Notes: a model not told the origin generated them from the letters alone. A stretch of 64,000 nucleotides of DNA from Hahella sp050299855 (GCA_050299855.1 JBNKWQ010000048.1:202320-266319); one strand, 5' to 3'; positions 9,800 through 18,732 are shown, counted from the stretch's first letter. A program made the numbers and translations.

Positions 9800-10753
9800 T
9801 CAGGTTGGGAAGAAATCAATTGGATACTGCACAGTCTGCTGCTCAGCCTTGGCTTTAGATCCAAAGTTAACCAGCAATAAGCGTGCACACACCTTGTGTT
9901 CAACCTCTTCATTTTGCAGCTCTGATTTTGCCACTTTGCAGGAAGATACCGCTCCATTCGGTTCAAGAACCAGCTCAAAAGTAACAGCCCCCTTCAGCGT
10001 CGGATTTCGTCTTAACTCTCGCTTATAAATCCGTGCTATTGCACCCTTATTAGCATCAAAAACTCTGCGAATTTCTTCTGCAGAACGTCCTCCGCCACTG
10101 CGTGATTTGGTTGCTGCTGCCTCCTGGGCCGCAACTTCCTTAGCCACAGGGGACTCCACTTCAGTCACTTTACGGGTGGCCAGCGCCATCTTCTGGGTGC
10201 CCTGGTCAAGCTGGCTGGTATCAATACCACCACTACTACGGGTAGACACATTATTCACCAGACCTTCAGATGATTTCCGCGTGATAGGTTTGGCCGTCAG
10301 CAAAGGCTGGTCTGTAGCCTCGACGGTATCCGCCAGGGCTCTGAGTTCCGAAAGTTCATCGCTCAGCGCCAACAGGCCAGTGCTCTTAACCTTTTCCCGG
10401 GCCTTTTCAACCTCATTCTTAGGTTCAGGTTTGGGCTCAGGCTTAGGTTCCGGCTTGGGCTCGGGTTTGGGCTCTTCCTTTTTCTCTTCAGGCTTGGGCT
10501 CTTCTTTCTTTTCTTCAGGTTTGGGCTCAGGCTGCTTGATTTCCGGCTTTGGCAACTCGCGCTTTTCAATCACCACCCGGGCAAGTTGTGGCGGCAGAGC
10601 CTCAAGTTCCTCGCGGGTTTTTTCCGGCACATCGATAAAGGGCACTATGGTCCCCACTACCAGAAAAACCAGTAGGCAGACCAGAAGGATCAGTACAAAT
10701 CGATCCCTTTCCTTCGGATCCACATGCCAGGGTAAAGGCATACTCGAATTCAT
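9800..10753 (-). CDS. AgmX/PglI C-terminal-domain TonB-like energy transducer (cluster A)
   Basis: A 317-residue protein: short cytoplasmic N-terminus, one membrane segment (about residues 19-40), a Pro-Glu-Lys spacer (about 68-115) that could span the periplasm as in TonB, and a C-terminal domain with GGRSAEEIRRVF, IYKRELRRNP and GAVTFELVLEPNG. The C-terminal region matches the TonB-like AgmX/PglI domain of Myxococcus motility proteins, including two cysteines (SSCKVA, HKVCARL). The likely job is to transmit force from the ExbB/ExbD channel to outer-membrane partners. The start is ATG 10753; its A overlaps the TGA of the upstream exbD-like gene (TGATG), implying translational coupling. It is the last gene of the operon. 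Confidence 0.8.
   Translation of the reverse strand: MNSSMPLPWHVDPKERDRFVLILLVCLLVFLVVGTIVPFIDVPEKTREELEALPPQLARVVIEKRELPKPEIKQPEPKPEEKKEEPKPEEKKEEPKPEPKPEPKPEPKPEPKNEVEKAREKVKSTGLLALSDELSELRALADTVEATDQPLLTAKPITRKSSEGLVNNVSTRSSGGIDTSQLDQGTQKMALATRKVTEVESPVAKEVAAQEAAATKSRSGGGRSAEEIRRVFDANKGAIARIYKRELRRNPTLKGAVTFELVLEPNGAVSSCKVAKSELQNEEVEHKVCARLLLVNFGSKAKAEQQTVQYPIDFFPT
10421..10541 (-). repeat. Tandem PEPKPE/PEEKKEEPK coding repeat
   Basis: Short degenerate repeats encode the PEPK and PEEKKEE spacer of the TonB-like protein. Repeated motifs are readable both in the DNA (variants of GGCTTGGGCTC on the plus strand) and in the protein. Length variation by slippage between strains is likely. The repeat also creates a long but meaningless opposite-strand reading frame. 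Confidence 0.8.
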
Positions 10754-11253
10754 CAAGAGCTGGCCTCCCCTTCCGCTTTGCGGGAGACTGCCAGAGAAAT
10801 GCTGCTGTAACCTGCCTCGACGCAGGTCGACATTATCCGTTTCAGCAATTTATAGGGCAATTCCCTGTCAGCCATCACCATGATGGGACGACCATTGGGA
10901 TCAGCCACGACAGTTCGGCTGGCCTGATAAACCAACTCAGCTTTCAAACCGTCTATAATCAGGCTTTCCTGATCGCCGGAAGCTACCGCATCTGCCACAT
11001 AACGCCCTGCGACAAGGATATTGTCCTGGGACACTGAAATAGTCAGCAAATCTCTCGGCAACTGGTCGGCCACAGAGACGGGCAACTTCACATCAGTGGT
11101 CTGCTGCAACACCTGCACGTCAGATGAATTCACCATCAGGAAGAACACCAGGATGGTAAAAATATCCATCAGAGATACCAGATTCAGACCAGCAGTTTTG
11201 TGCATCCGGCGATAGTGCCGTTGTACGCGTTTTGCGCGCCCGGACTGCTTCAT
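10753..11253 (-). CDS. ExbD/TolR-family protein 2 (cluster A)
   Basis: A 166-residue ExbD/TolR homologue: basic cytoplasmic N-terminus, one membrane helix (NLVSLMDIFTILVFFLM) carrying the proton-relay aspartate Asp30, then a periplasmic domain with ITISV-like strands and a C-terminal region containing PIMVMADRELPYKLLKRIM. With the ExbB-like protein it should form a proton-driven channel. The start ATG 11253 overlaps the TAA of the preceding exbD-like gene (TAATG). Compare its Asp30 with Asn21 at the equivalent place in its partner. Confidence 0.9.
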   Translation of the reverse strand: MKQSGRAKRVQRHYRRMHKTAGLNLVSLMDIFTILVFFLMVNSSDVQVLQQTTDVKLPVSVADQLPRDLLTISVSQDNILVAGRYVADAVASGDQESLIIDGLKAELVYQASRTVVADPNGRPIMVMADRELPYKLLKRIMSTCVEAGYSSISLAVSRKAEGEASS

Positions 11254-11768
11254 TATGCACCCCCGCCTTTGTTGGCCGGATCAATGATCTCAGGGGCATC
11301 GGCGATGGAAATATCCGGGAACAACTCTGCATTCACGACACTGCCTGCCACAACAGCTTTGTATGACCGCAGGGTATCCATGGTAGTGACGAGGGTTTGG
11401 TAGGAGGTTTCATCCTTGGGCATGATAGTAATATCACGCTTTTCAGGAAGGCGGGCCTTGATATCTTTAGCAACCAATGCCAGCAGTGCAAAGTCATGTT
11501 CACCATCTTCCAGTTTAGGGATCAGCTTAATAACGCCCCCCTTGTTGTCAGCCATGATGATTTGATCTTCCAGCAGGATGACTTGTAACTGAAGATTTTC
11601 TTCACTGTTGTTGCCTCCAGCTGATTCTGGAAAATTTAGATCCAGAACACTGGTTTGCGCAAACACGAGATTGATAAGAAGAACCGGTACCAAAACGATC
11701 ATAAGATTCATGAACGCGGTAATATCAAGCTCAGCATTGCGCTCTAGGCGGCGATGCTTACGACGCAT
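11253..11768 (-). CDS. ExbD/TolR-family protein 1, membrane Asp replaced by Asn (cluster A)
   Basis: A 171-residue ExbD/TolR homologue with a strongly basic N-terminus, a membrane helix DITAFMNLMIVLVPVLL and a periplasmic domain (DITIMPKDETSYQTLV). Where ExbD/TolR normally carries the proton-relay aspartate (LxD), this protein has Asn21. An acidic residue, Asp15, sits at the membrane boundary instead. Together with ExbD-like protein 2 it would give an asymmetric pair, only one with the canonical aspartate. It lies 14 bp downstream of the ExbB-like gene and overlaps the next gene by one base pair. Confidence 0.9.
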   Translation of the reverse strand: MRRKHRRLERNAELDITAFMNLMIVLVPVLLINLVFAQTSVLDLNFPESAGGNNSEENLQLQVILLEDQIIMADNKGGVIKLIPKLEDGEHDFALLALVAKDIKARLPEKRDITIMPKDETSYQTLVTTMDTLRSYKAVVAGSVVNAELFPDISIADAPEIIDPANKGGGA

Positions 11769-11782
11769 GGTAATTACCCTGG

Positions 11783-12424
11783 TTAAGCTTGTTCTTTATT
11801 GGGACGCTCGGAAATAAGGTTCATCACCTTCACGCCAGCAGTTTCAAAGCTATCAACAATTTCGTTGGTTTTGGTTTGCAAAATAGCGTGAAGAAGCAAT
11901 AACGGGATAGCAGCTATCAGGCCAAACGCCGTGGTGTTCATTGCCACCGAGATACTTTGAGACAACAGATTGGCTTTTTCAGCGGGGTCTGCATTGGCAA
12001 CTGCCGTAAAGGCGGCAATCAGACCGATAATGGTACCCAACAGCCCAAGTAACGTAGAAACGTTGGCCAATGTCGCCAGATACTGGGTACGCTTTTCCAG
12101 GCGCGGCAGAACTTCCATCAGACCTTCCTCCATGGCGTATTCAATCTCATCCCGTGGCTGACGGTTAATTAACCGACCGATACCTGCACCGACAATGGAG
12201 GCCATGGCAGTCTTGGACTGATTCGCGTGCTTTAGAGCCCCGTGATAGTCGCGTTTCCTGACAAGGGGGAGAAGGCGGTTAAAGGCGGAACGGTTACTAA
12301 CTTTTGCAACACTGAGGTATATGTATCGCTCGATGGCTATCGCTATACCAATGACAAGAACAATAGCGATGGGGTACATAAACACCCCGCCGTCTTGGAA
12401 AAAACGAACGATGGTCTCAAACAT
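11783..12424 (-). CDS. MotA/TolQ/ExbB-family proton channel protein (cluster A)
   Basis: A 213-residue inner-membrane protein with the three-helix TolQ/ExbB topology: helix 1 near residues 14-34, then a cytoplasmic basic stretch, and two C-terminal helices with LLGTIIGLIAAF and MNTTAFGLIAAIPLLLLH, the conserved core lining the proton path. It should assemble as the pentameric stator around the two ExbD-like proteins. This is the only such motor seen in the window. It lies 28 bp downstream of the small RGDQEQP-motif gene in one operon. Confidence 0.93.
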   Translation of the reverse strand: MFETIVRFFQDGGVFMYPIAIVLVIGIAIAIERYIYLSVAKVSNRSAFNRLLPLVRKRDYHGALKHANQSKTAMASIVGAGIGRLINRQPRDEIEYAMEEGLMEVLPRLEKRTQYLATLANVSTLLGLLGTIIGLIAAFTAVANADPAEKANLLSQSISVAMNTTAFGLIAAIPLLLLHAILQTKTNEIVDSFETAGVKVMNLISERPNKEQA

Positions 12425-12452
12425 TTGAGAAGGCTCCTGTTAAGTCAAAATA

Positions 12453-12737
12453 CTAATCCTCCCCCAGGTCGCCGATTCGGAGGTTCTGTCGATAATACAG
12501 ACGCTCACGGAAACTTTGTCTGTCAACCGGTTCCAATATTCCCTCTAACTCTTGCCGGGGTAGAGGCACCAAAATGTCGGGACTTTTCGGTGTCTGCCAG
12601 GGAATAAGATATAAGACCTGGGGCTGCTCTTGATCGCCTCGAACTGAGGTACCCTCAAGTTCAATCCGCTCCACGGCTGCGGTGCCGATACTGTAGAGAG
12701 CCAAAAGAAGGATAGCAAGCCTTTGATGAATCTGCAT
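12453..12737 (-). CDS. Small exported RGDQEQP-motif protein (cluster A)
   Basis: 94 residues with a hydrophobic leader (LAILLLALYSIGTAA) and then ELEGTSVRGDQEQPQVLYLIPWQTP. The block RGDQEQPxxLYxxPWQ recurs nearly unchanged in the cluster B protein at 36703-37029, and both end with an FRE/FIRE-type stretch. I know no characterised family for it. It is probably periplasmic; the fixed position directly after the TPR lipoprotein in both clusters marks it as a core component. One signal peptidase I site after TAA-V is plausible. Confidence 0.8.
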   Translation of the reverse strand: MQIHQRLAILLLALYSIGTAAVERIELEGTSVRGDQEQPQVLYLIPWQTPKSPDILVPLPRQELEGILEPVDRQSFRERLYYRQNLRIGDLGED

Positions 12738-12750
12738 TTCTATACCCTCA

Positions 12751-13407
12751 CTAAATTCTGCGTTTGAGATCTACCACCCATAATGCAACTTGCTCATCGG
12801 GCTTATTTTGTAATTTTTGAAAGAGTTCATAGTGCTCAAGTGCCCTTGCCAGCTGGCCTAGGTAGAGATCCAGCAAAATGGCATAGTTCTTATGGTATAA
12901 GGGTTCTTGCGGTTGCAATTGAATCGCTTGTTCGTATAGTTCCTGCGAGCGGGAAAAATTTCCCTCTTCTCTAGCCAACATGGCTAGCTGGTTAAGTGCA
13001 CGGTGGTCAGTACCATTCGTGGCTATCGCAGTTTCATACCAATGTTTTGCAGAGACTTTATCGTCCAGCAATTCAGCGATGCGGCCCCGCATTACATAGG
13101 GAGCGCTTAATTTTGGTTCCAGATCAATGATCTGTTGAAGATAAATATCTGCCTGCCTCAACCGCTGCTGATGCATTGCATCCAGCGCATTGCCATACAA
13201 CTGGCTAAGCTGCTCAGTAACGACTACAACCGGGGCCGGAGTTGGGGCCGGTATGGGGCGAACAGGTTTGCTTTGACCAGCACAGCCGGATAAGACCAGC
13301 AGCGACATCAGCCCACACAATATTGAACGGACTGAGCGAATTGAGCGGAAATGTCCTGCATAATCGCCGGCGCCCCTATCCTTCCTATTGCAGTGATTCA
13401 GGCACAT
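12751..13407 (-). CDS. TPR lipoprotein (cluster A)
   Basis: 218 residues: a lipoprotein signal ending LLVLSGC (cysteine near residue 42), a Pro-rich linker, then about four tetratricopeptide-like helical pairs (MHQQRLRQADIYLQQIIDLEP, NQLAMLAREEGNFSRSQEL and others) and the C-terminal block ALEHYELFQKLQ...WVVDLKRRI shared with the cluster B paralogue. Probably an outer-membrane-anchored scaffold. The start at ATG 13407 overlaps the upstream TPR gene by 23 bp. The n-region before the lipobox is long, so a later start is possible. Confidence 0.82.
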   Translation of the reverse strand: MCLNHCNRKDRGAGDYAGHFRSIRSVRSILCGLMSLLVLSGCAGQSKPVRPIPAPTPAPVVVVTEQLSQLYGNALDAMHQQRLRQADIYLQQIIDLEPKLSAPYVMRGRIAELLDDKVSAKHWYETAIATNGTDHRALNQLAMLAREEGNFSRSQELYEQAIQLQPQEPLYHKNYAILLDLYLGQLARALEHYELFQKLQNKPDEQVALWVVDLKRRI

Positions 13408-16165
13408 CTACCGCCACCTCCTGCTTGTTATAACGGACCGGCAACAATTCACTCAAAGCAGCGTAACTTTCTTTGACCCAATCATCATAAATACCATTCT
13501 GAGTTCTGGAAGCATTCTGCTCAAGTAGCTCTATCGCCTTATCTTCAAAGGGATAGGCCTGCTCTTCCAGCAGCAGGGTATATTGCTCGCCCTCAAGTTC
13601 GGACAGATTCTTAGGTCGTTCCGACTCAAGGATATCTTTACCTAACTGCTGATATAATTCGCCCATCATATGATTAGCGGCGGTGGTGTACTCACTGATG
13701 CCGTAGGACAACATCTGATTGAGCTGGCCTACCAAAGACTTTAACAACGCCTGTTTGCGCGCCAGCGACTTTGTCAGCGGCAGCGTCAAACGCACTTGGT
13801 CATATGCCTGCTTATCCGGCTGCAGGAGTGACCAGGTAGCCGCAGCCGCCAAGGTTTTGGTTGCAGGCGTTCGATCATTTCCGCCCTTCTCCTCGAAAGC
13901 CACCAGCTGATTCTGCCACCCTTCCATTTGCGACTTGCGACCTGCCTGCTCATTGAGCTCAACCAATAGCTGACGCCCTTGGACGGCATCTTCAAACGGA
14001 CGTGGATATTGCTTTACATAATCTTCATAAAGTTTGATGGCGGAATCCCGGTCTTCCGCCTGCACGTATAAATCCGCTGCCTGCCACACGGCCAGCCGTT
14101 TACGCTCAGGGTCGGTGTCAGTATCACTCAATCTTCTCAACTCATTGGCCGCCAGCCCCTTCTCATCGCTTTGCAAATAGACATAGACCAGCTTTTCTCC
14201 TACCCCACCCGTCAACGTGTGGCTGGGAAAGCGTTGCCTGAATTCATTCAGCAAATCTTTTGCTTCAGACCAATGAGCCAGATCAATGGCACGCATGGCA
14301 GCATCATATTGGGCATTTATCCGAACGCTTGAAGTCGGAGCCACAGCTATAACACGTTGATATTCAGTCAGCGCTGCTTGCATATTACCCTGGCGTTCGC
14401 GCATTTCTCCGAGGCTGTAAATGCTGGCCGCCAGATTGTCGGTCAGGCTCTGATAATCTGTGTCTGAAGGCTTTCTCAGAGCGAGCGCTTGAGAATAGGC
14501 GGTTTCAGCATCCGTATACCGATCCAATGCAAATGCAGCATGCCCCTCAACTTGCCAGGCTGAACGCAGAACGTCCTTATCCTTGGAGGCAGTGGTCACC
14601 TGTTTGGCAAGATTCAAAGACGCTGGATAATGCTCCTGTTCGTATTCCTCAGAGGCAGCCAGGAGTATAGCCGGCAGGGCTCTGGGGTCATCCCTGAACG
14701 CACCTGCAAATCGCACCAGGGCCTTCACTCTCGCAGCACGCAAAGCCAGATCATGCGGCTGGAGTTTGATCGCTTCACCGTAGGCAAGAATGGCGGCATA
14801 AGCTGCCTCTGCCCGGCGGCTATAATCAGTATAAAAATAACCTGCACGCTCGTATGCCTGAATCGCGCCTGCCCAGTTTTTCATCTGATAATAAGACTCT
14901 CCCGCTAACATCGACGCCTGAGCTGATCCTTCCTCCCTGGGAAATAGTTCAACCATTCGATTGAAATAGCCGGTAGCAGCCAGTAAGTGCCTATTACGCT
15001 CCTCGCCTTTTCTCTGGCTGGAGAGTGCATAACTTCGCTGGCCCAATTCGTCCATATAGTCATACAGCAGACCATTTATTCTGGCCTGACTTTCCGGTGA
15101 TTGTTGATTCCAATAACGACCATCTGGCGCCAGCTCGGAAACCACCAGTTCCTTTTCCTGCCACGCCTGGCTTGGCAGTCTGCCTTTCTCATAGGCAGCG
15201 ACCTTAAGGACATGGAAGTCTATCCGCTCAGGCGATTCGTCATACTGGGTAATATAGGACTGTGCAGTTGAAGCAGCATCCTGGTAGCGTTCAGCATCCA
15301 GGTAGAACTGATAGAGCCGCTTATAAAGTGCCGGGGCCATTTGCTTATAACCCTTGCGGGCTATTGCCTGCTGCAGAGTTTCAGGTCCGTTCAATAGTGA
15401 GGCGATCAGTGATGAAATTCGAAGGGTATCGGCCTCCACGGCTTCAGCGGAATCCAGCTTGCCGCGGTTTTGCTCAATACGAACCAACACATCAAGAAAG
15501 GTGTCCAATGCCGATTGATATTCGTCCTGCTTGTATTGGGTCCATCCATGCATATAAAGCGCTTTGTCATGCAGCGAAGGATTAGCTGACTTGAGGACTT
15601 CAGCATAGGATTTCTCGGCCCTCTGATAATCGCCCTGACTAAAGCGCAGCTCACCAATACGGAACAAGGATTCCGCTACCAGACCTGATTTAGGATACTG
15701 ACCAACCAGCCTTTCCAGCACCACTAAGGTTTTATCTATCTGGCCGATCATTTCGTAGGCTCGGGCCAGTTGATAAAGAATCCAGTCGTTATCCTTCTCA
15801 AAGGGGTGCTGTTTGAGTACCTCCTCATAACTGGCAATGGCGATTTGCCAAATTTCATTTGAAATCATGCCTTCCGGGCGTTCATAACCAAAAATATCCT
15901 CCAGATTCGCCAGTCTGTGCAGGGCTTTAATCCTGACTTCAGAATCCTTGGCTTCCTTTATAAGACGCGTATAACGCAGTACCACTTCATTCAGAGGCAC
16001 TCTTGGACTGGTGCGAAACTTAAAGTCGATATAGGCCGGCTTCAACTCGCCAATGGTTTTATCACCCTCATCTTTGTCCAGGATGACAATGGCCCTATCA
16101 GTATCAGCCCAGGCAGTGCCGATCAGTAACATTAATAGAAGGATCAGCCCCAGTATTCGCATCAT
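13385..16165 (-). CDS. Large exported TPR protein, 926 residues (cluster A)
   Basis: A signal peptide (MMRILGLILLLMLLIGTAWA) is followed by an almost wholly helical TPR-rich body, for example LYQLARAYEMIGQIDKTLVVL and FRIGELRFSQGDYQRAEKSY. The conserved C-terminal block ERPKNLSELEGEQY, EEQAYPFEDKAIELLE and YDDWVKESYAAL is shared with the cluster B 990-residue protein. It resembles the periplasmic TPR proteins of Glt/Nfs complexes, probably bridging the motor to the outer membrane. It starts at ATG 16165 in an ATGATG junction overlapping the stop of the preceding gene by 4 bp. This version lacks a lipobox, unlike its paralogue. Confidence 0.85.
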   Translation of the reverse strand: MMRILGLILLLMLLIGTAWADTDRAIVILDKDEGDKTIGELKPAYIDFKFRTSPRVPLNEVVLRYTRLIKEAKDSEVRIKALHRLANLEDIFGYERPEGMISNEIWQIAIASYEEVLKQHPFEKDNDWILYQLARAYEMIGQIDKTLVVLERLVGQYPKSGLVAESLFRIGELRFSQGDYQRAEKSYAEVLKSANPSLHDKALYMHGWTQYKQDEYQSALDTFLDVLVRIEQNRGKLDSAEAVEADTLRISSLIASLLNGPETLQQAIARKGYKQMAPALYKRLYQFYLDAERYQDAASTAQSYITQYDESPERIDFHVLKVAAYEKGRLPSQAWQEKELVVSELAPDGRYWNQQSPESQARINGLLYDYMDELGQRSYALSSQRKGEERNRHLLAATGYFNRMVELFPREEGSAQASMLAGESYYQMKNWAGAIQAYERAGYFYTDYSRRAEAAYAAILAYGEAIKLQPHDLALRAARVKALVRFAGAFRDDPRALPAILLAASEEYEQEHYPASLNLAKQVTTASKDKDVLRSAWQVEGHAAFALDRYTDAETAYSQALALRKPSDTDYQSLTDNLAASIYSLGEMRERQGNMQAALTEYQRVIAVAPTSSVRINAQYDAAMRAIDLAHWSEAKDLLNEFRQRFPSHTLTGGVGEKLVYVYLQSDEKGLAANELRRLSDTDTDPERKRLAVWQAADLYVQAEDRDSAIKLYEDYVKQYPRPFEDAVQGRQLLVELNEQAGRKSQMEGWQNQLVAFEEKGGNDRTPATKTLAAAATWSLLQPDKQAYDQVRLTLPLTKSLARKQALLKSLVGQLNQMLSYGISEYTTAANHMMGELYQQLGKDILESERPKNLSELEGEQYTLLLEEQAYPFEDKAIELLEQNASRTQNGIYDDWVKESYAALSELLPVRYNKQEVAVDVPESLQ

Positions 16166-18126
16166 AGCGGGGTCTCCTCATTCTGCGCTTTGGCTTTGGA
16201 TTTTTCCAAATCAGCCAATGCCAGATCATCATAGAGGTTTACCAGAGACAATTGGCTACGAACATAATAAGAATCGATTTGCTGACGATGCTGGTTGAGC
16301 AAAACAACGGCCTTGGCGGTCAGTTCCTTATCCAGTAATTTAATATCTGAAGTCAGATCCCGCATCAGCAACGAATACTGCCCTGCCAGGTGTTGCACCT
16401 TTTTCAACTTGTTGTCGAACAGCCCGTTACCTCGACCCAAATCCTCTTTAATGCGGACGAAATTATCTTTCAGTTGCACGAGCTGTACATCAATTGCCTG
16501 CATGTCAGCGACTAGTGCCGCGCGATTCTGTTTATAGCCATCCATGGAATCCCACAAAATAGCGCCCTGCAAACGATCAACCCGGTCATGCAAGGCTTTT
16601 TTTTCTGCAACGGTCAGTTGGTCATCCAGTTTTAGTAGCTCTTTGTTTAATACAACGATGCGCTCACCGGCAGAAGCGAACTGCGCCGGTGTAAATTCCT
16701 GATAGTCTCGGTTTGCCTCAGCCTCCGCCAAAGATTTTGCCAACGCATTGCGCTCGTCCACGACCGCATTGAGCATTTTGGCATCCAACTTCCCCTGGCC
16801 TTTTTTAGCTGCGCCCCCTACCTCTTTTGCACGCTGGGCTAGCGTTTTTTTATATACTGAGAGCTGGTTTTGGCCTGTCAAAATAGACTCCAGCAGTTCA
16901 TTCAGCTGAAGCTCTTCCTTGGCCAGCTCATAAAACTCAGGATCCTCCATCAGATAATTAACGAAGGCCACGGTGGGCGTATTCGTAATCAGATCGGTAG
17001 CAAGGAACCATTCCACAGAGCTGTTCTGGCGTTTAATCTCCACCAGCGTATGTAAAGCCCCCTCCTCGCGCAGAGCCGCAATGATGCTGTCTAGTTGGCG
17101 TAATTCTTTTTCATAGACTGCAATCGCCTCAAGGTATGCATCAATGGCTGTAGCTCGCAGATTTTCCTTCTCATAGCCAAAGGCAATGGCCTGAAAAGTG
17201 TCAGCGACACCAGGAACCACCAGTGCAAATTTTTTGCCCCTGTGCCATGACTGGATAGCCGTACGATAACGGCCCAGCCCCGCGTAGGCCCGCCCATAAT
17301 CATAGATGGCCGCAGGTGCACTGGTTCCGGAGGCCCGTACATTTTTCAGGAAAGAAAGCGCCTTATTGAAGTCATCATCTTCCATGGCGATGTGGCCGGC
17401 AGCCAACAGAACCCTGTCATTGAGTTCCTGCCCTTCTTCGGTTGCTCCGGTCATTGCCGATGCAACCCTCAGAGAAATCAGAGCTCGGCTATTGTCAGGG
17501 TCTTTCTTGGCGTAATAGATCCCAAGATTGTAATAGCCGTATGCCGCCCAGATACTGTTATCAGTAATAGCTCCGAGAATCTTTGCGGCTTCGTTAACCT
17601 GACTAACCTGAAGCAAACTGTTGGCCAAATAGTAATAAGCCTCATCCCGCTCATTTTTAGAGAGCCCTTTGGCTTTTAATGCATCAGAAAAGAAGGATAT
17701 TGCCTGACGCCAGTTTCCCTGGTCATAGGCCATTCGTCCCTGGTAGAGGAGTGCTGTCTGTTTTACCTCCTTTTCCCGAGCAGTGAATTTGAGATGCTCA
17801 AGAATGTGCTCGACATTAGACAACAAGCCAAAGCGCATGTTGGCTTCAAGGGCAAGGATGTGGTTCAGGTTATGGTATTCGTTGTCTATGTGATTGGAGC
17901 CGACGTGTTCATTTTCCAAAAGAACCAGCGTCTGCAAGTAGTCATTATTGTAAAAATGGTAAAGCGCTTCCCGATGCAGCAGTTCATCGGCGCTCTGCGC
18001 CAGTACCTGGGGGCTACTGAAGATAAAAAGCGTCCATAACGTCACTAGAGGACGCAGACACTTATTTGCGATATTAGCCAAGAGCAATAAACACATGCCT
18101 GATATTTTCAATGGAAAACTATCCAA
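16162..18126 (-). CDS. Exported TPR/coiled-coil protein, 654 residues (cluster A)
   Basis: A leader peptide, TPR-like repeats (about residues 45-330; LYHFYNNDYLQTLVLL, YYLANSLLQVSQVNEAAKIL, YDYGRAYAGLGRYRTAIQSW), then a long coiled-coil-prone C-terminal half with the motif LQGAILWDSMD and IDVQLVQLKDNF. The cluster B 758-residue protein has the same architecture and a matching FIWD motif. The long frame begins with TTG 18126, 11 bp after the previous stop and behind a GGGGCAGGGA stretch. ATG 18096 (MCLLLLANIANKC) is an alternative start that still gives a signal peptide. Probably periplasmic and part of the motor-linked complex. Confidence 0.82.
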   Translation of the reverse strand: MDSFPLKISGMCLLLLANIANKCLRPLVTLWTLFIFSSPQVLAQSADELLHREALYHFYNNDYLQTLVLLENEHVGSNHIDNEYHNLNHILALEANMRFGLLSNVEHILEHLKFTAREKEVKQTALLYQGRMAYDQGNWRQAISFFSDALKAKGLSKNERDEAYYYLANSLLQVSQVNEAAKILGAITDNSIWAAYGYYNLGIYYAKKDPDNSRALISLRVASAMTGATEEGQELNDRVLLAAGHIAMEDDDFNKALSFLKNVRASGTSAPAAIYDYGRAYAGLGRYRTAIQSWHRGKKFALVVPGVADTFQAIAFGYEKENLRATAIDAYLEAIAVYEKELRQLDSIIAALREEGALHTLVEIKRQNSSVEWFLATDLITNTPTVAFVNYLMEDPEFYELAKEELQLNELLESILTGQNQLSVYKKTLAQRAKEVGGAAKKGQGKLDAKMLNAVVDERNALAKSLAEAEANRDYQEFTPAQFASAGERIVVLNKELLKLDDQLTVAEKKALHDRVDRLQGAILWDSMDGYKQNRAALVADMQAIDVQLVQLKDNFVRIKEDLGRGNGLFDNKLKKVQHLAGQYSLLMRDLTSDIKLLDKELTAKAVVLLNQHRQQIDSYYVRSQLSLVNLYDDLALADLEKSKAKAQNEETPL

Positions 18127-18137
18127 TATCCCTGCCC

Positions 18138-18668
18138 CTATTGCTGCATTTCCTTCAACAGGAAGCGTGGCAGTTTGGCACTGCTGTTGTCGCGCTCTAT
18201 GCGGAGTTCAATAAATTTTGAACTGGTATCCTTGTTGAACGACAAGGTGGCGGCATTGCGGAAGTATTTATCATTGGTTCCGCGGCCGTTAAAAACGGCT
18301 TCAATTTTGTGCTGTCCGGCAGACAGGCTTCCCATATATAAACGTTGTACGCCGCCGCGCTTGAGAGCATTGAGCTCGCGCTCTGAATAGAGGTAGGAAG
18401 TAGCCAATTTTCCATTTAGATTCAACTCAACGGAGTCCAGCTCAAAAGCCGCACTTTCTGCTACAGAAAGGAATACCACCACCTGGGTATTGGCAGGATA
18501 AAGGACTTCTTCCTCCAGTTTGTAGAGTTCCCGGTTGAGTTCAATGACCCGCTGTTTGAGAGCTTCGGTACGTTGCGCCAGATTTTCAGCGGCCACTGAC
18601 TGCAGGGACCAGAAAGACAAGGCCAGAACAACAAATGGGAAGACTCTATTTTTGAATAGCTTCAACAT
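18138..18668 (-). CDS. Small exported protein of the Glt-like cluster (cluster A, first gene)
   Basis: 176 residues from ATG 18668, with signal peptide (FPFVVLALSFWSLQSVAA), a short coiled coil (QRVIELNRELYKLEEEV) and a beta-rich domain containing LYPANTQVVVFLSV, TSYLYSEREL and GGVQRLYMGSL. The cluster B paralogue at 42950-43507 matches through these blocks, about half the residues by eye. The function is unknown; position as first gene of both sets suggests a structural subunit. A GTG 12 bp upstream is an alternative start. The promoter should lie in 18681-18843. Confidence 0.82.
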   Translation of the reverse strand: MLKLFKNRVFPFVVLALSFWSLQSVAAENLAQRTEALKQRVIELNRELYKLEEEVLYPANTQVVVFLSVAESAAFELDSVELNLNGKLATSYLYSERELNALKRGGVQRLYMGSLSAGQHKIEAVFNGRGTNDKYFRNAATLSFNKDTSSKFIELRIERDNSSAKLPRFLLKEMQQ

Positions 18669-18732
18669 GAATGGAGACACCCTGACTTAACGGAAAACCA
18701 AAAATATCAGAGCGCATCATAGCATTCAGGAT

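Noticed and set aside
10107..10883. Long plus-strand open frame (258 codons, Ser/Gly-rich)
   Set aside because: It is the shadow of the PEPKPE repeat and flanking ExbD/TonB-like genes; low complexity, no ribosome site, and the minus-strand proteins are clear homologues.
9800..12424. Reading cluster A motor genes as an ordinary TonB-ExbB-ExbD iron-uptake or Tol-Pal system
   Set aside because: Two ExbD genes, an AgmX/PglI-type C-terminus instead of TonB, no TonB-dependent receptor, TolA, TolB or Pal, and a fixed operon with TPR proteins point elsewhere.
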